From contig OZ255710.1 in the NCBI GenBank assembly GCA_965277105.1, positions 1,240,001-1,304,000 of the forward strand: DNA of 64,000 nucleotides, in the 5' to 3' direction. This document shows positions 1 to 8,462 of this stretch, piece after piece. The translations under genes were made by a program, and so were the position numbers. The notes beneath the pieces are model-generated. The model searched no databases. It saw only the letters and a list, made by a program, of their open reading frames with translations, and was not told the origin of the DNA. Positions within the stretch are counted from its first letter, which is position 1, and the number at the start of each line of letters is the position of its first letter. Source of the DNA: CAXSBA01 sp965277105. Lineage in GTDB: Bacteria; Spirochaetota; UBA12135; COTS27; CAXSBA01.

Positions 1-429
1 TTGATGATTAAGACCTAAATTTCCCATGCCAGTATCGAGATAAATTTGTACTTTAGCTGACTTTTTTTTCTTCCTAGCTAGAGTGCTAACCAGTTTAGCT
101 GAATTAAAATTAGTAAGCGGGATTAGCACATCTAAATCAATTAAATGGCTTATCTCGTCTTGTAAAAAATCACCTAAAAGATGGATCTCTCCATCAAAAA
201 TTTTCCTCACTTCATAGGCTTCCTGCAGGCAAGAAATAGCAACTTGACTCACCTGATTGGCTTTTAAAACTTGGACGATTTTCTCATAGCCCATCCCGTA
301 GGCATTGGCTTTAATCACCACCAATAAATCTTTTTGAACTTTTTTTTTTAATACTTTTAAATTATACTGATAATGCTTTAAGTTAATAATGAGTTTATTG
401 CGCAAAATAATTTTAGGTTTGTTAGTCAC
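1..429 (-). CDS. alr: alanine racemase, N-terminal part (runs off the left edge)
   Basis: Alanine racemase is a PLP enzyme that interconverts L- and D-alanine for peptidoglycan synthesis in the cytoplasm. Read leftward from a GTG at 427-429, the frame gives about 143 residues. They include VIKANAYGMG, the strand carrying the PLP-binding lysine, and later DTGMGNLG, another alanine racemase hallmark. The C-terminal part lies outside the window. GTG is chosen because an in-frame TAA (457-459) lies nine codons upstream and no ATG occurs in between. It follows the methyltransferase gene on the same strand after a 27-base gap, so the two may be cotranscribed. The family assignment is firm; the exact start is less so. 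Confidence 0.9.
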   Translation of the reverse strand, partial: MTNKPKIILRNKLIINLKHYQYNLKVLKKKVQKDLLVVIKANAYGMGYEKIVQVLKANQVSQVAISCLQEAYEVRKIFDGEIHLLGDFLQDEISHLIDLDVLIPLTNFNSAKLVSTLARKKKKSAKVQIYLDTGMGNLGLNHQ

Positions 430-456
430 TTTTATTATTTTTTTTAGGGATTTTTT

Positions 457-2178
457 TTAAAGGTTATAAAATATTTTATTGAGATGAATCTCTTTTTTAT
501 CTATATTATACTCTTGATTTTCTAGCTCACTTAGAGGTAAATACTTCATATTTTTGTTGAGCTTGCCAATTATTTCTTTTTGATAATTATCGATCTCTTT
601 TAACTCACAGTAAACAAACTCTCCCCCGCCTTGCCAATTAACGTTTTTAGAAATACCTAACTCTTCTCCTGCAATTACTTTACTTAACCGCTTCACTGCT
701 ATAGCTTCTAAGTAGTTCATTTGCTCTATTCCAATATACTGCCTCCGCATTTTATGGGCAACCGCACAAGTCGTTCCACTCCCTAAATGGTAATCTAAAA
801 CAATATCTCCAGGTTCACTAGCTTGATCAATAATAAAATGAAGTAGTTGTTCCGGCTTAGGGTTATTAAAAATTTTCTGCCCAGCAAATAATTTATAAAG
901 CTCTTCTGTGCTCGACTTCGTAGAAAAAAGCCCTAAAGAAGAAACTATTTGTTTATTATGTTTATAATTGTTTAAAAATTCTTTCCTAGCCGGGTATTGT
1001 TTTTCTGCCTTGGGAAAAATAATAACTTTTTCTTTAATCCACTTTTCCAACTTTTCTTTAGCATAAGGCGTTTCAAAAGTAAAAGCCATCCCGTTACTTG
1101 GATTAATAATTGTTTTATTCGTAAAACCTTGACCAAACCTCTGCAAGTACTGCCTTTTCCAAGGGCCCCTAGGGTCATTGTCCGGATTGCGAAACTCTTT
1201 TTCTTCTCGCGCTATTCCCTTAAAGCTAAAAAGAAATTTATCCTTGGCATAAACTAGAATATTTTCATAATTATCTACTACCTTATTTCCTGTAACAATT
1301 CCCGTTGCTCCTTTTTTGGTTTGCCAAGTAAAATTAATCACGTAATTTTCTCGTCCGCAAACTTCATCTAACAAAACTTTTAAATAAGCATGCTCAAAAT
1401 TATTAATGCTAATAAAAATCGCCCCGTCATCTCGGAGCATTTCCCTAGCTACTTCTACTCTGTTTTTCATAAAAGTTAGCCACGTGGAATGATTAAAATT
1501 ATCGTTATACTTAAAACTGTTTCTACCCGTATTGTACGGTGGGTCGATGTAGATGAGTTTTACTTTTCCGGCAAAATTATTCTTAAGACTATGAAGGGCT
1601 AATAAGTTATTTCCTTTAATGACGAGATTATCTTGAATGGTGCCGGCTTTGTCTTTTTTTATTTCACTTAACGCGAATTCTCCTGCTTGATTTATTTTTT
1701 TAAAGCGAGTAAGCACTTTCGGTTCTAAGAGCCTACTTATCTCATCCTGGTGAATAATTTCATTATAAAATATTTCTTTTTTATGTTTAACTTCTTCTCT
1801 ACTCTGCCCCCCTGCTAAAATCGCTTCCTTATAAGGCCAAGCCAGCACCACGTCGTCAAACTTTTTAATAAAATTATCTTTTTTGATTAATCCTATTTTA
1901 TTTTTATAGGCCACAGAAGAAGCAGTAAAGTACTCATTACCAGCAAAAAAATCAAACAAAACTGAGTGATTAAAAACCCAGCTACTTTTTACTTTTTTAA
2001 AGAAATCTTTTTTAGTTACTTTGTTTTCTAATAAAAGTTGAATTAAATCATCATCTAATTTTTGGATTGCTTCTAGTATTTTATCAACCAAAAGACGATT
2101 ATTTTTATCGATAAATTTTTTATTTTTGTCTTGGCTAAAGATAGCTTCTAAAACTTTTACTAATGGTAGTTTTTTCAT
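457..2178 (-). CDS. type III restriction-modification system methyltransferase (Mod), apparently solitary
   Basis: This is a beta-class N6-adenine DNA methyltransferase of the type III Mod kind, 573 residues. The catalytic motif DPPYNTG is at about residues 212-218. The SAM-binding motif comes later, near 462-468, as DYHLGSGTT, which is the beta-class order. The N-terminal 150 residues match the usual Mod leader region, and the region between the motifs would hold target recognition. Type III systems normally have a res helicase-nuclease directly downstream. Here the next gene is alr and upstream is cysS, so no partner is visible in the window. It may be an orphan epigenetic methyltransferase. 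Specificity cannot be read from the sequence. Confidence 0.9.
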   Translation of the reverse strand: MKKLPLVKVLEAIFSQDKNKKFIDKNNRLLVDKILEAIQKLDDDLIQLLLENKVTKKDFFKKVKSSWVFNHSVLFDFFAGNEYFTASSVAYKNKIGLIKKDNFIKKFDDVVLAWPYKEAILAGGQSREEVKHKKEIFYNEIIHQDEISRLLEPKVLTRFKKINQAGEFALSEIKKDKAGTIQDNLVIKGNNLLALHSLKNNFAGKVKLIYIDPPYNTGRNSFKYNDNFNHSTWLTFMKNRVEVAREMLRDDGAIFISINNFEHAYLKVLLDEVCGRENYVINFTWQTKKGATGIVTGNKVVDNYENILVYAKDKFLFSFKGIAREEKEFRNPDNDPRGPWKRQYLQRFGQGFTNKTIINPSNGMAFTFETPYAKEKLEKWIKEKVIIFPKAEKQYPARKEFLNNYKHNKQIVSSLGLFSTKSSTEELYKLFAGQKIFNNPKPEQLLHFIIDQASEPGDIVLDYHLGSGTTCAVAHKMRRQYIGIEQMNYLEAIAVKRLSKVIAGEELGISKNVNWQGGGEFVYCELKEIDNYQKEIIGKLNKNMKYLPLSELENQEYNIDKKEIHLNKIFYNL

Positions 2179-2258
2179 ATTGATTTTAAAAGGCGTTGAA
2201 TGGGGCCAATATTTTCATCAGTTGTTTTTCTAAAGCCTGAAACAGCATCATTTTTAAT
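2175..2258 (-). pseudogene. possible C-terminal remnant of a gene once upstream of the Mod gene
   Basis: An open stretch of 27 codons without an ATG reads into a TGA that overlaps the ATG of the methyltransferase gene in an ATGA arrangement, as in a translationally coupled operon. Its residues (for example FRKTTDENIGPIQRLLK) look protein-like and are less AT-biased than the flanking sequence. An in-frame TAG and low-complexity AT-rich DNA lie just upstream. It could be the tail of a deleted gene or chance. I do not recognise the family. Confidence 0.22.
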
Positions 2259-2399
2259 CTATGGAGAAATTAGAAATTTTTATTTTAAAGCAAAAAATAG
2301 GATTGAAAATTTTTATAAAAATTCTACCATAAAAAATTTTAAGACCAATAATCTTAAGTGCTTTAGTCAAAATAAATTTATTCTGCTTGTTTTTTAGTT

Positions 2400-2405
2400 T
2401 ATAAT
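2400..2405 (+). promoter_or_regulatory. probable -10 box for cysS
   Basis: A perfect TATAAT lies about 40 bases upstream of the chosen cysS start, in the region between the divergent methyltransferase gene and cysS. No good -35 hexamer is visible at the matching distance. Transcription from here would begin near 2412, downstream of the alternative ATG at 2410, which supports the start at 2446. Confidence 0.45.
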
Positions 2406-2445
2406 TTCTATGTTTTTAAAAAGTTATCAACAGGGATACAATTAT

Positions 2446-3864
2446 ATGGAAGTACAATTATACAACTCTCTAACCAACAAAATTGAATCTTTTTCTCCTA
2501 TTACCTCAGAAGAAGTGAAGATTTATTCTTGTGGGCCGACTGTTTATGATTATCCGCATATTGGCAATTATCGTTCTTTCGTTTTCTCTGATTTTATCCA
2601 TCGCTTTTTTAAATTATTAGGCTACAAAGTCCAAATGGTGATGAACATCACGGATATTGATGACAAAACCATCAAGGCTTCGGTTAATCAAAAAACTAGT
2701 TTAAATGACTATACCGATAAATATACTAAAGCTTTTTTTTCCGACTTAAAAAAATTAAATTTTCTCCCCGATAAAACTTACCCTAAAGCAACGGATCATA
2801 TAAAAGACATTATTACTATGATTACTACCCTTGTAGAAAAAAAAATTGCTTACGAAATAAATGGGTCAGTGTATTTTGCTATCGCTAAATTTAAAGACTA
2901 TGGGAAGCTAAGCAACATTGATATTAATAAAAATTTAATTGGCGAAAAAAACTATCAACTAAGCGATGAATATCAAAAAGAAAACATTGCTGATTTTGTC
3001 CTATGGAAAGCTCATCGTTCTAGTGATGGTGGGAATTACTTCCCGAGCCCGTGGGGACTAGGTCGACCAGGTTGGCACATCGAATGCTCGGTTATGAGTA
3101 AAAAATACCTAGGGGAACATTTCGACATTCATACCGGAGGGATCGACAATTGCTTCCCTCATCACGAAAACGAAATAGCTCAATCGGAAATTGCTAATGA
3201 TAAAAAATTTGTTAACTACTGGATGCATGTTTCTCATCTCCTAGTAGAAAATGAAAAAATGAGTAAATCGCTCAACAACTTTTATACCCTAAACGACTTA
3301 CTAAAAAAAGGCTATAACCCGCTTAGCCTTCGCTATATGCTCATCTCTACTCACTACCGAAATAACTATAATTTTACTTTTGCCGGAATCCAAACAGCTG
3401 ATACCACACTTAAAAAAGTAAACCGTTTCATTCAAACAGCTCAAGAAAAAAAATCATTAGCCTCCAAAAAAAATAACTCCGAAAACAACTTCTCTGCTAA
3501 AATTAAAGAATTTGAAAATAGTTTTATTAACCACCTCAAACAAGACTTTAACATCTCAGCCGCACTAGGAGCTTTCTTTGATTTCATTAACTTTTCCAAT
3601 AAAAACGACTACACTTATCATAACTGGGAAACCGCTCTTAGTTTTATCGAAAAAGCCAACGCCGTCTTAGGAGTTTTTGATTTAACGGATAGCCCCAGTA
3701 AGATAGAGATTCCTCATGAAATTGAAAAACTACTCACCGAAAGAAACCAAGCCAAACGCAGCAAAGATTTTGCTTTAGCTGATAAGCTAAGAGATGAAAT
3801 CAATCAAGCCGGCTACCTTATCGAAGACCGGGCAGATGGTAGCCGATTAATCCTTAAACGTTAG
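2446..3864 (+). CDS. cysS: cysteinyl-tRNA synthetase
   Basis: Class I aminoacyl-tRNA synthetase that charges tRNA-Cys in the cytoplasm. From the ATG at 2446 the protein has 472 residues, a usual CysRS length. The zinc-ligand Cys29 in CGPTVYDYPHIGN leads directly into the HIGH-type motif (38-41). The KMSKS motif is at 271-275, and the tail contains the ERNQAKRSKDFALADKLRD helix typical of bacterial CysRS. An upstream ATG at 2410 would add 12 residues but has no ribosome site and sits on the promoter. AGGG at 2432-2435 is well placed for 2446. rlmB follows after five bases, so the two are probably one operon. Confidence 0.97.
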   Translation: MEVQLYNSLTNKIESFSPITSEEVKIYSCGPTVYDYPHIGNYRSFVFSDFIHRFFKLLGYKVQMVMNITDIDDKTIKASVNQKTSLNDYTDKYTKAFFSDLKKLNFLPDKTYPKATDHIKDIITMITTLVEKKIAYEINGSVYFAIAKFKDYGKLSNIDINKNLIGEKNYQLSDEYQKENIADFVLWKAHRSSDGGNYFPSPWGLGRPGWHIECSVMSKKYLGEHFDIHTGGIDNCFPHHENEIAQSEIANDKKFVNYWMHVSHLLVENEKMSKSLNNFYTLNDLLKKGYNPLSLRYMLISTHYRNNYNFTFAGIQTADTTLKKVNRFIQTAQEKKSLASKKNNSENNFSAKIKEFENSFINHLKQDFNISAALGAFFDFINFSNKNDYTYHNWETALSFIEKANAVLGVFDLTDSPSKIEIPHEIEKLLTERNQAKRSKDFALADKLRDEINQAGYLIEDRADGSRLILKR

Positions 3865-3869
3865 TTAGT

Positions 3870-4637
3870 TTGCTTCCGAATAAACTAGTTTATGGGCTGC
3901 ATCCGGTTGCTGAACTCATTAAAAAAGAGTATAAATTTAAAAAAGCTTACATCCAAAAAAATCTCGAAACCCCCTTTCAAGAAAACTTAATCCGTTATTG
4001 TAAAGCGAAAAAAATTAACTTTTATTTTGTCGAAAAAAAAGAATTAAACCAACTAACCCAGCAAGCTAATCATCAAGGCTTCGTTTTAGAATGCAAAACT
4101 GATTTTCAAAAGATAGTAGATTTAGATAATTTTTTAGAAAAAATTGCAGGAAATAAAAATGCTTTCGTGACCATTTTGGATCAAATAACCGACCAGCATA
4201 ACGTAGGAGCCATTGTTCGCACAGCCCATTTTTTTGGTTGCAGTTTAATCATTATGGAGAAGCGGAAATCCGCACCGATTAACGACGTAGTCCATAAAGT
4301 CTCGGCGGGAGCTTCGTTAATTATTCCCTTCTACATTTGTGAAAAGATTACTCAAGTGATTACTAGCTTAAGAAAATACCATTACCATATCTGGGCAACT
4401 GAAATTAATAGCGAGAATTCCTTAACTTCTTTCAATCAAAAATCTTTTGCCCCGATTAAACAAGCAGTGATTTTCGGCTCCGAAGGAGAAGGGGTTCGCC
4501 CCCATATCGTAAGGGCGGTGGATAGTACTATTGCCATCCCTACCAATAGCACGGCCGGTAATAATTTCAACTCTTTAAACGTCTCGGTGGCTGCGGGGAT
4601 AGTGCTGTATCAGCTTACGAAGAGAGGTGTGGGATGA
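3870..4637 (+). CDS. rlmB: TrmH/RlmB-family rRNA 2'-O-methyltransferase
   Basis: SPOUT-fold methyltransferase, 255 residues, most like RlmB, which methylates the ribose of G2251 in 23S rRNA. The N-terminal substrate-binding domain starts with NKLVYGLHPVAEL. The SPOUT motifs follow: NVGAIVRTA (111-119), FGSEGEGVRP (about 204-213) and NSLNVSVAAG near the end, which form the knotted SAM site. The start is a TTG five bases after cysS, and pairing of the two genes is common in bacteria. The exact rRNA target is inferred from the family. The restriction-modification island begins about 50 bases downstream. Confidence 0.9.
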   Translation: MLPNKLVYGLHPVAELIKKEYKFKKAYIQKNLETPFQENLIRYCKAKKINFYFVEKKELNQLTQQANHQGFVLECKTDFQKIVDLDNFLEKIAGNKNAFVTILDQITDQHNVGAIVRTAHFFGCSLIIMEKRKSAPINDVVHKVSAGASLIIPFYICEKITQVITSLRKYHYHIWATEINSENSLTSFNQKSFAPIKQAVIFGSEGEGVRPHIVRAVDSTIAIPTNSTAGNNFNSLNVSVAAGIVLYQLTKRGVG

Positions 4638-4650
4638 AAAAGCTAAGTTT

Positions 4651-4683
4651 ACTAATTATATTTTATAAAAAAACTAATTATTA
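4651..4683 (+). repeat. short direct repeat in front of the restriction-modification island
   Basis: ACTAATTAT occurs at 4651-4659 and again at 4673-4681, a 22-base period (about two helical turns), between rlmB and the first methyltransferase. The spacing would suit a dimeric regulator or autoregulation by the methyltransferase, and the second copy is only seven bases from the ATG. The region is so AT-rich that chance is possible. Confidence 0.3.
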
Positions 4684-4687
4684 ATTT

Positions 4688-5755
4688 ATGAATACAAAAA
4701 AATTTAACATATTAGATTTATTTTGCGGATGTGGTGGATTAAGTAAAGGATTTGAAAAAGCAGATTTCAACATTATCTTAGGCATAGAAAGTGATAAAAA
4801 TATTGGGAAAACTTTCGAAAAAAATCATAAAAAATCTAAAATATTAATTGATGATATAACAAAAATAAATGTAAAAAAACTTAAAAAAATTTACAAAAAT
4901 ATAAACGTTATAATAGGCGGACCACCATGTCAAGGTTATTCATTAAAAGGCAAACGTAGAGGGCTTGAAGATAAAAGAAATTTTTTGTTTGAAAAATTTG
5001 TAGAATTTGTGAAAATTTTCAAACCTATTTTTTTTTTGATGGAAAATGTTCCAGCAATTCTTTCAGAAAAAAATGGCTTTTTTAAAAAAGAAATTATAAA
5101 AAAATTTAGAAAAATTAATTACGAGTTAGATATAAAAATCTTAAATTCTAAATATTTTGGAGTTCCACAAAGTAGAAGAAGAGCATTTTTTTTAGGAAGT
5201 AGGAATAATTTTTTAAATTTGCCAGAAGAGAATAAAGATAGAAATGAAGAAATTTCAACATGGGATGCAATTTCAGACTTATCTTATCTTGATTCAAATG
5301 AAGGGGACTTCCAAGCTAAATATAAATATGAAGCAAAAAGCAAATACCAAAAAGAAATGAGAAAAAAGTCTTTTAAACTATATAATCATATTTCAACAAA
5401 TCATTCTAAAAAGTCAATAAGAAGATTATCATTAATTCCTCCAGAAAAAGGGAAAGAGTATTTAAAAAATATAAAAATAACTTCAACTTTTGGTGAAACT
5501 TGGGGGAGACTTGAAAAAAACAAAGTAAGCCCTACAATAGTTACAAGATTTGACACTCCTTCTAATGGAAAAAACTCACATCCTTATCTAAATAGGGCAA
5601 TAACACCAAGAGAAGCAGCAAGAATACAATCTTTTAGTGATGATTTTATATTTTATGGGAATAAATCTTCTATAATAAAACAAATAGGGAATGCAGTTCC
5701 TCCTTTATTTTCCTATGAAATAGCAAAGCATATAAAGAAACAATTGGAAAAATAA
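4688..5755 (+). CDS. DNA cytosine-5 methyltransferase of a type II restriction-modification system
   Basis: C5-cytosine DNA methyltransferase, 355 residues. Motif I (DLFCGCGGLSKGF, 10-22) binds SAM. Motif IV is GGPPCQGYS with the catalytic Cys81, motif VI is ENV (119-121) and motif VIII is QSRRR (161-165). The C-terminal RAITPREAARIQSF and QIGNAVPP are motifs IX-X, so all canonical motifs are present and the gene looks functional. It opens a three-gene same-strand cluster with an amino-methyltransferase and an HNH nuclease. The cluster is visibly richer in A and T, and in AAA, ATA and AGA codons, than rlmB or cysS, which suggests recent horizontal acquisition. Target sequence unknown. Confidence 0.95.
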   Translation: MNTKKFNILDLFCGCGGLSKGFEKADFNIILGIESDKNIGKTFEKNHKKSKILIDDITKINVKKLKKIYKNINVIIGGPPCQGYSLKGKRRGLEDKRNFLFEKFVEFVKIFKPIFFLMENVPAILSEKNGFFKKEIIKKFRKINYELDIKILNSKYFGVPQSRRRAFFLGSRNNFLNLPEENKDRNEEISTWDAISDLSYLDSNEGDFQAKYKYEAKSKYQKEMRKKSFKLYNHISTNHSKKSIRRLSLIPPEKGKEYLKNIKITSTFGETWGRLEKNKVSPTIVTRFDTPSNGKNSHPYLNRAITPREAARIQSFSDDFIFYGNKSSIIKQIGNAVPPLFSYEIAKHIKKQLEK

Positions 5756-5785
5756 TAAAAAAATTATATTTTCAAACTAAAAGAA

Positions 5786-6460
5786 ATGAATAAAGAAATA
5801 AAATTAAATAAGGTTTATAATGAAGATTGTTTCAAAATTATGGGAAAAATAGCGAATAATTCGGTAGATTTAACTTTAACTGATATTCCTTATGAATTTG
5901 TAAATAAAAAATCTAATGGATTAAGGAAATTAGATAAAGAAAAAGCTAATGAAAAAACTTTTAAATTACAACCATTTTTAAAAGAAATATTTAGAATCAC
6001 TAAAGGAAGTGGGTATGTTTTTTGTGGGAAAGAGCAGGTGTCAGAGATTTTTTCTTTTTTTAACGAAAAAAAAGTATCAACTAGATTGATGGTTTGGGAA
6101 AAGACGAACCCTTCTCCTATGAATTCTCAGTATTTATGGATGAGTGGGATTGAGTGTTTTATTTATTTTAAAAAACCTAAGGCTGTTTTTAATGAAAGAT
6201 ATAAAAATAGTGTTTTAAGATTTCCTAATGGGTGTAGCAGAATTCACCCTACTCAAAAACCAATAAAGCTTTTTGAATATTTAATAAAAGTTTCATCGAA
6301 TGAAAACAATATTGTTTTTGATCCTTGTATAGGGAGTGGAACTACTGCTTTTGCTTGTAGAAATTTAAATAGAAATTTTATTGGTTGTGAAATAGATAAA
6401 AAATTTTATGATTATATAAATCTAAAATTAAATGAAAATACAATTTTAAATTTTTTTTAA
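5786..6460 (+). CDS. DNA N6-adenine/N4-cytosine methyltransferase, second modification enzyme of the island
   Basis: Small amino-group DNA methyltransferase, 224 residues, in beta-type motif order. Catalytic motif IV is DIPY (33-36), an accepted variant of DPPY. The SAM motif FDPCIGSGTT is at 178-187. The segment IHPTQKPIKLFEYLIK before the SAM motif is typical of small DNA amino-methyltransferases. There is little room for a large target recognition domain. It lies 30 bases after the C5 methyltransferase and one base before the nuclease gene. Two methyltransferases of different chemistry beside one nuclease suggest an asymmetric site in which each strand is modified by its own enzyme. Whether adenine or cytosine is modified is not decided by the motifs. 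Confidence 0.9.
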   Translation: MNKEIKLNKVYNEDCFKIMGKIANNSVDLTLTDIPYEFVNKKSNGLRKLDKEKANEKTFKLQPFLKEIFRITKGSGYVFCGKEQVSEIFSFFNEKKVSTRLMVWEKTNPSPMNSQYLWMSGIECFIYFKKPKAVFNERYKNSVLRFPNGCSRIHPTQKPIKLFEYLIKVSSNENNIVFDPCIGSGTTAFACRNLNRNFIGCEIDKKFYDYINLKLNENTILNFF

Positions 6461-6461
6461 A

Positions 6462-7715
6462 ATGAAAATAACAGAATTATTAAAAAATATCAATGACATT
6501 AAAAAATCTTTTGTCTTAGGAATAATTTATGGGTGGACTTTAGTAGATAAAAAAAACAAACATATTTTTGCTTATTCAAGTTATAAAACTGGAAAGAAAA
6601 TAAATAAAGTTTTTAATGAGAAGCCCAATTTTGAAGAATATTACAAAAAACATAAAACTAAATTAAAAGAATTTTTAGGAGATGAATTTGAAATAGAATT
6701 AAACTCAGAAATAAAAAACAAATTCAAATTTGCAAACAAAAGAATAGGTTCTGGCATTTCAATAATTATTGAAAATGACTTAAAAAATGAAAATAATATA
6801 GATAATGAAATAAATATTTTGAATAAAATTGAAAAAGAATTAATAGAGAGCAAAAAGGAGTCTAAGAAATTTTTCTTAATTGGCTTAATGGATTCAAGAG
6901 GTTCTTTAGATTTTAAAGCAAACTTTATATCCATTGATATAGATAAAGCAACAAACCCAAAAATAGTTAGAAAAAAACTTAGTAAATTTAATGATTTAGT
7001 GGGATTAATATTTAATTATAACCCAAGAAAACTTCAAAGAAATTCAAGCAAAAAAAATGATCAATTTAGATTAAATCTAGATTATTTCATGGGAAATTTT
7101 GGACTTTTAAATCCTTTTAAAATAGATTATTATAAAAAAGTTAAAAATGAATTTAAAGAAAAATTAATATACGATAATTTTTTATTTTTAGATAAAAATT
7201 ATTTAAATATGAAATTAAATAAAAGTTATTTAAATTTAAAAAATTTACAAATTAATGATCTCCATCAAAAGATAGTTGATGAAAACTTATCTAGGAATGT
7301 AGAAAAATCGCTTATTGAAAATTACAGAAAAGAAAATTATTCATTTTTAGATACTGATGAAGAGATACTTTATTCAAGTCAAAACATTAAAAATATTGCT
7401 AAAATCAATGCAGATTTTAAATGTGAGCTTGATAAAAACCACAAAACATTTATGGCAAGAAAAGACAAAAAAAATTATGTTGAAGCACACCATTTAATTC
7501 CATTTTCAAAGAGAAAAGATTTTAAAACGAGTATAGACATAGAACAAAATATAGTTTGTTTATGCCCGAATTGTCACAGGAAAATACATCTAGGCTTAGA
7601 AAAAGATATAACTAATATGTTAAAAATACTATATCAACGTAGAAAAAATTCATTAAAAAGTTTTGGTATAACCATAAATCTAGATTTATTAAAAAAGTAT
7701 TATCATATTGATTAA
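6462..7715 (+). CDS. HNH-family restriction endonuclease with a LAGLIDADG-like motif
   Basis: Predicted nuclease of the island, 417 residues. The C-terminus carries an HNH (beta-beta-alpha-metal) site: the HHLIP pair His343-His344, Asn363 in EQNIVCLC, then CPNCHRKIH with His372 and His376. Cys366, Cys368 and Cys371 may join a structural zinc site. In the middle, residues 137-151 (FFLIGLMDSRGSLDF) resemble the LAGLIDADG helix of homing endonucleases, followed by a beta-rich stretch of about 100 residues that could recognise DNA. The start is one base after the preceding stop. By its partners the cluster resembles HphI-type systems, which combine a C5 and an N6 methyltransferase with an HNH nuclease. 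That analogy is inference. Confidence 0.8.
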   Translation: MKITELLKNINDIKKSFVLGIIYGWTLVDKKNKHIFAYSSYKTGKKINKVFNEKPNFEEYYKKHKTKLKEFLGDEFEIELNSEIKNKFKFANKRIGSGISIIIENDLKNENNIDNEINILNKIEKELIESKKESKKFFLIGLMDSRGSLDFKANFISIDIDKATNPKIVRKKLSKFNDLVGLIFNYNPRKLQRNSSKKNDQFRLNLDYFMGNFGLLNPFKIDYYKKVKNEFKEKLIYDNFLFLDKNYLNMKLNKSYLNLKNLQINDLHQKIVDENLSRNVEKSLIENYRKENYSFLDTDEEILYSSQNIKNIAKINADFKCELDKNHKTFMARKDKKNYVEAHHLIPFSKRKDFKTSIDIEQNIVCLCPNCHRKIHLGLEKDITNMLKILYQRRKNSLKSFGITINLDLLKKYYHID

Positions 7716-7729
7716 ATTCTAATATTAAT
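7716..7729 (+). repeat. copy 1 of a recurrent intergenic motif ATTCTAATATTAAT
   Basis: This 14-mer lies directly after the nuclease stop and about 27 bases before the next start codon. The same 14-mer recurs at 17623 and 22838, always between genes. A possible -10 (TACTAT, 7736-7741) follows, so it could be an upstream control element. Confidence 0.35.
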
Positions 7730-7755
7730 ATAAATTACTATTTAAAAGGCAAAAA

Positions 7756-8388
7756 ATGAATAAAACAAAACTCCTAAACGCCGAGAAAAAGTTTTTTGAA
7801 AAGCATCCTCAAGGATTTGCCGAGCCCATGTTTCAAGAAATTATGAAAAAGCATAACGTAGCTAAAATGACGACTTTATGTCAAGAGTATTTTGCTTTAG
7901 AGCAATTTCAAAAACCGCTTACCATAATAGACAATATGATAAAAATTATTAGCCGAGCGAGTATGGTGTCTTTATTCGAAAAACCAAAGTTTCGAGATTT
8001 TGTAAAAGAGTTAAAGCGTGGCGAAAAAATTATCCTTAGTAAAAGTTTAGAAAACGTCCTCCATGGGGATACGGCTGAGGGATTTTCTACTATGGTAGAT
8101 ATCCTCAAGCAAGGGAAGCTCGCCAAGTGGAGTTTGATGACGATTATTCCTTTTTACTATTCTCCAAGAGAAGAAGTTTTCGTCAAACCTACTACCACCA
8201 AGCATATTATTAAGTATTTGGAAGTCCCTACTCTCATCTATCGCCCTACTCCTTCTTGGGATTTTTATAGGCGCTTTCGCTCCTTGATTAACCAAATAAA
8301 ACAAGACGTTAATCCCAGCCTTTCTATTTCTAATGCTGCTTTTACTGGATTTTTAATGATGAGTGGCGATGAAGATGAAATGGAGTAA
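7756..8388 (+). CDS. conserved-looking protein of unknown function
   Basis: A soluble protein of 210 residues with no signal peptide or clear membrane helix. I do not recognise its family. The sequence is mixed alpha/beta, with aromatic-rich segments such as IPFYYSPREEVF and RPTPSWDFYRRF in the second half and an acidic C-terminal end (GDEDEME). Base composition and codon use are like the core genes, not like the AT-rich island to its left, so it probably marks where the ancestral chromosome resumes. The ATG is preceded by AAAAGG. It faces flgE tail to tail across a hairpin. Confidence 0.75.
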   Translation: MNKTKLLNAEKKFFEKHPQGFAEPMFQEIMKKHNVAKMTTLCQEYFALEQFQKPLTIIDNMIKIISRASMVSLFEKPKFRDFVKELKRGEKIILSKSLENVLHGDTAEGFSTMVDILKQGKLAKWSLMTIIPFYYSPREEVFVKPTTTKHIIKYLEVPTLIYRPTPSWDFYRRFRSLINQIKQDVNPSLSISNAAFTGFLMMSGDEDEME

Positions 8389-8396
8389 AAAAAGAT

Positions 8397-8427
8397 GGTG
8401 CAAAAGTAAGTGCTCTACTTTCACACC
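8397..8427. terminator. hairpin between convergent genes, probable bidirectional terminator
   Basis: GGTGCAAAAGTA (8397-8408) can pair with TACTTTCACACC (8416-8427) with two mismatches and a seven-base loop. T-rich sequence follows on the right and an A-run lies on the left. It sits in the 74-base gap between two converging genes, where a shared terminator is expected. Confidence 0.55.
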
Positions 8428-8462
8428 AGTAATACTTTTATTTTTTAGTTAAAAGTTTTTTA

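Noticed and set aside
457..2178. Phase-variable Mod gene
   Set aside because: Type III mod genes are often switched by repeats, but I saw no tandem repeat or homopolymer longer than about eight in or just before this gene.
2200..2397. Open reading frame of 65 codons on the + strand between the Mod gene and cysS
   Set aside because: No ribosome site, very Asn/Lys/Phe-rich translation typical of chance AT-rich frames, and it overlaps the promoter region of cysS.
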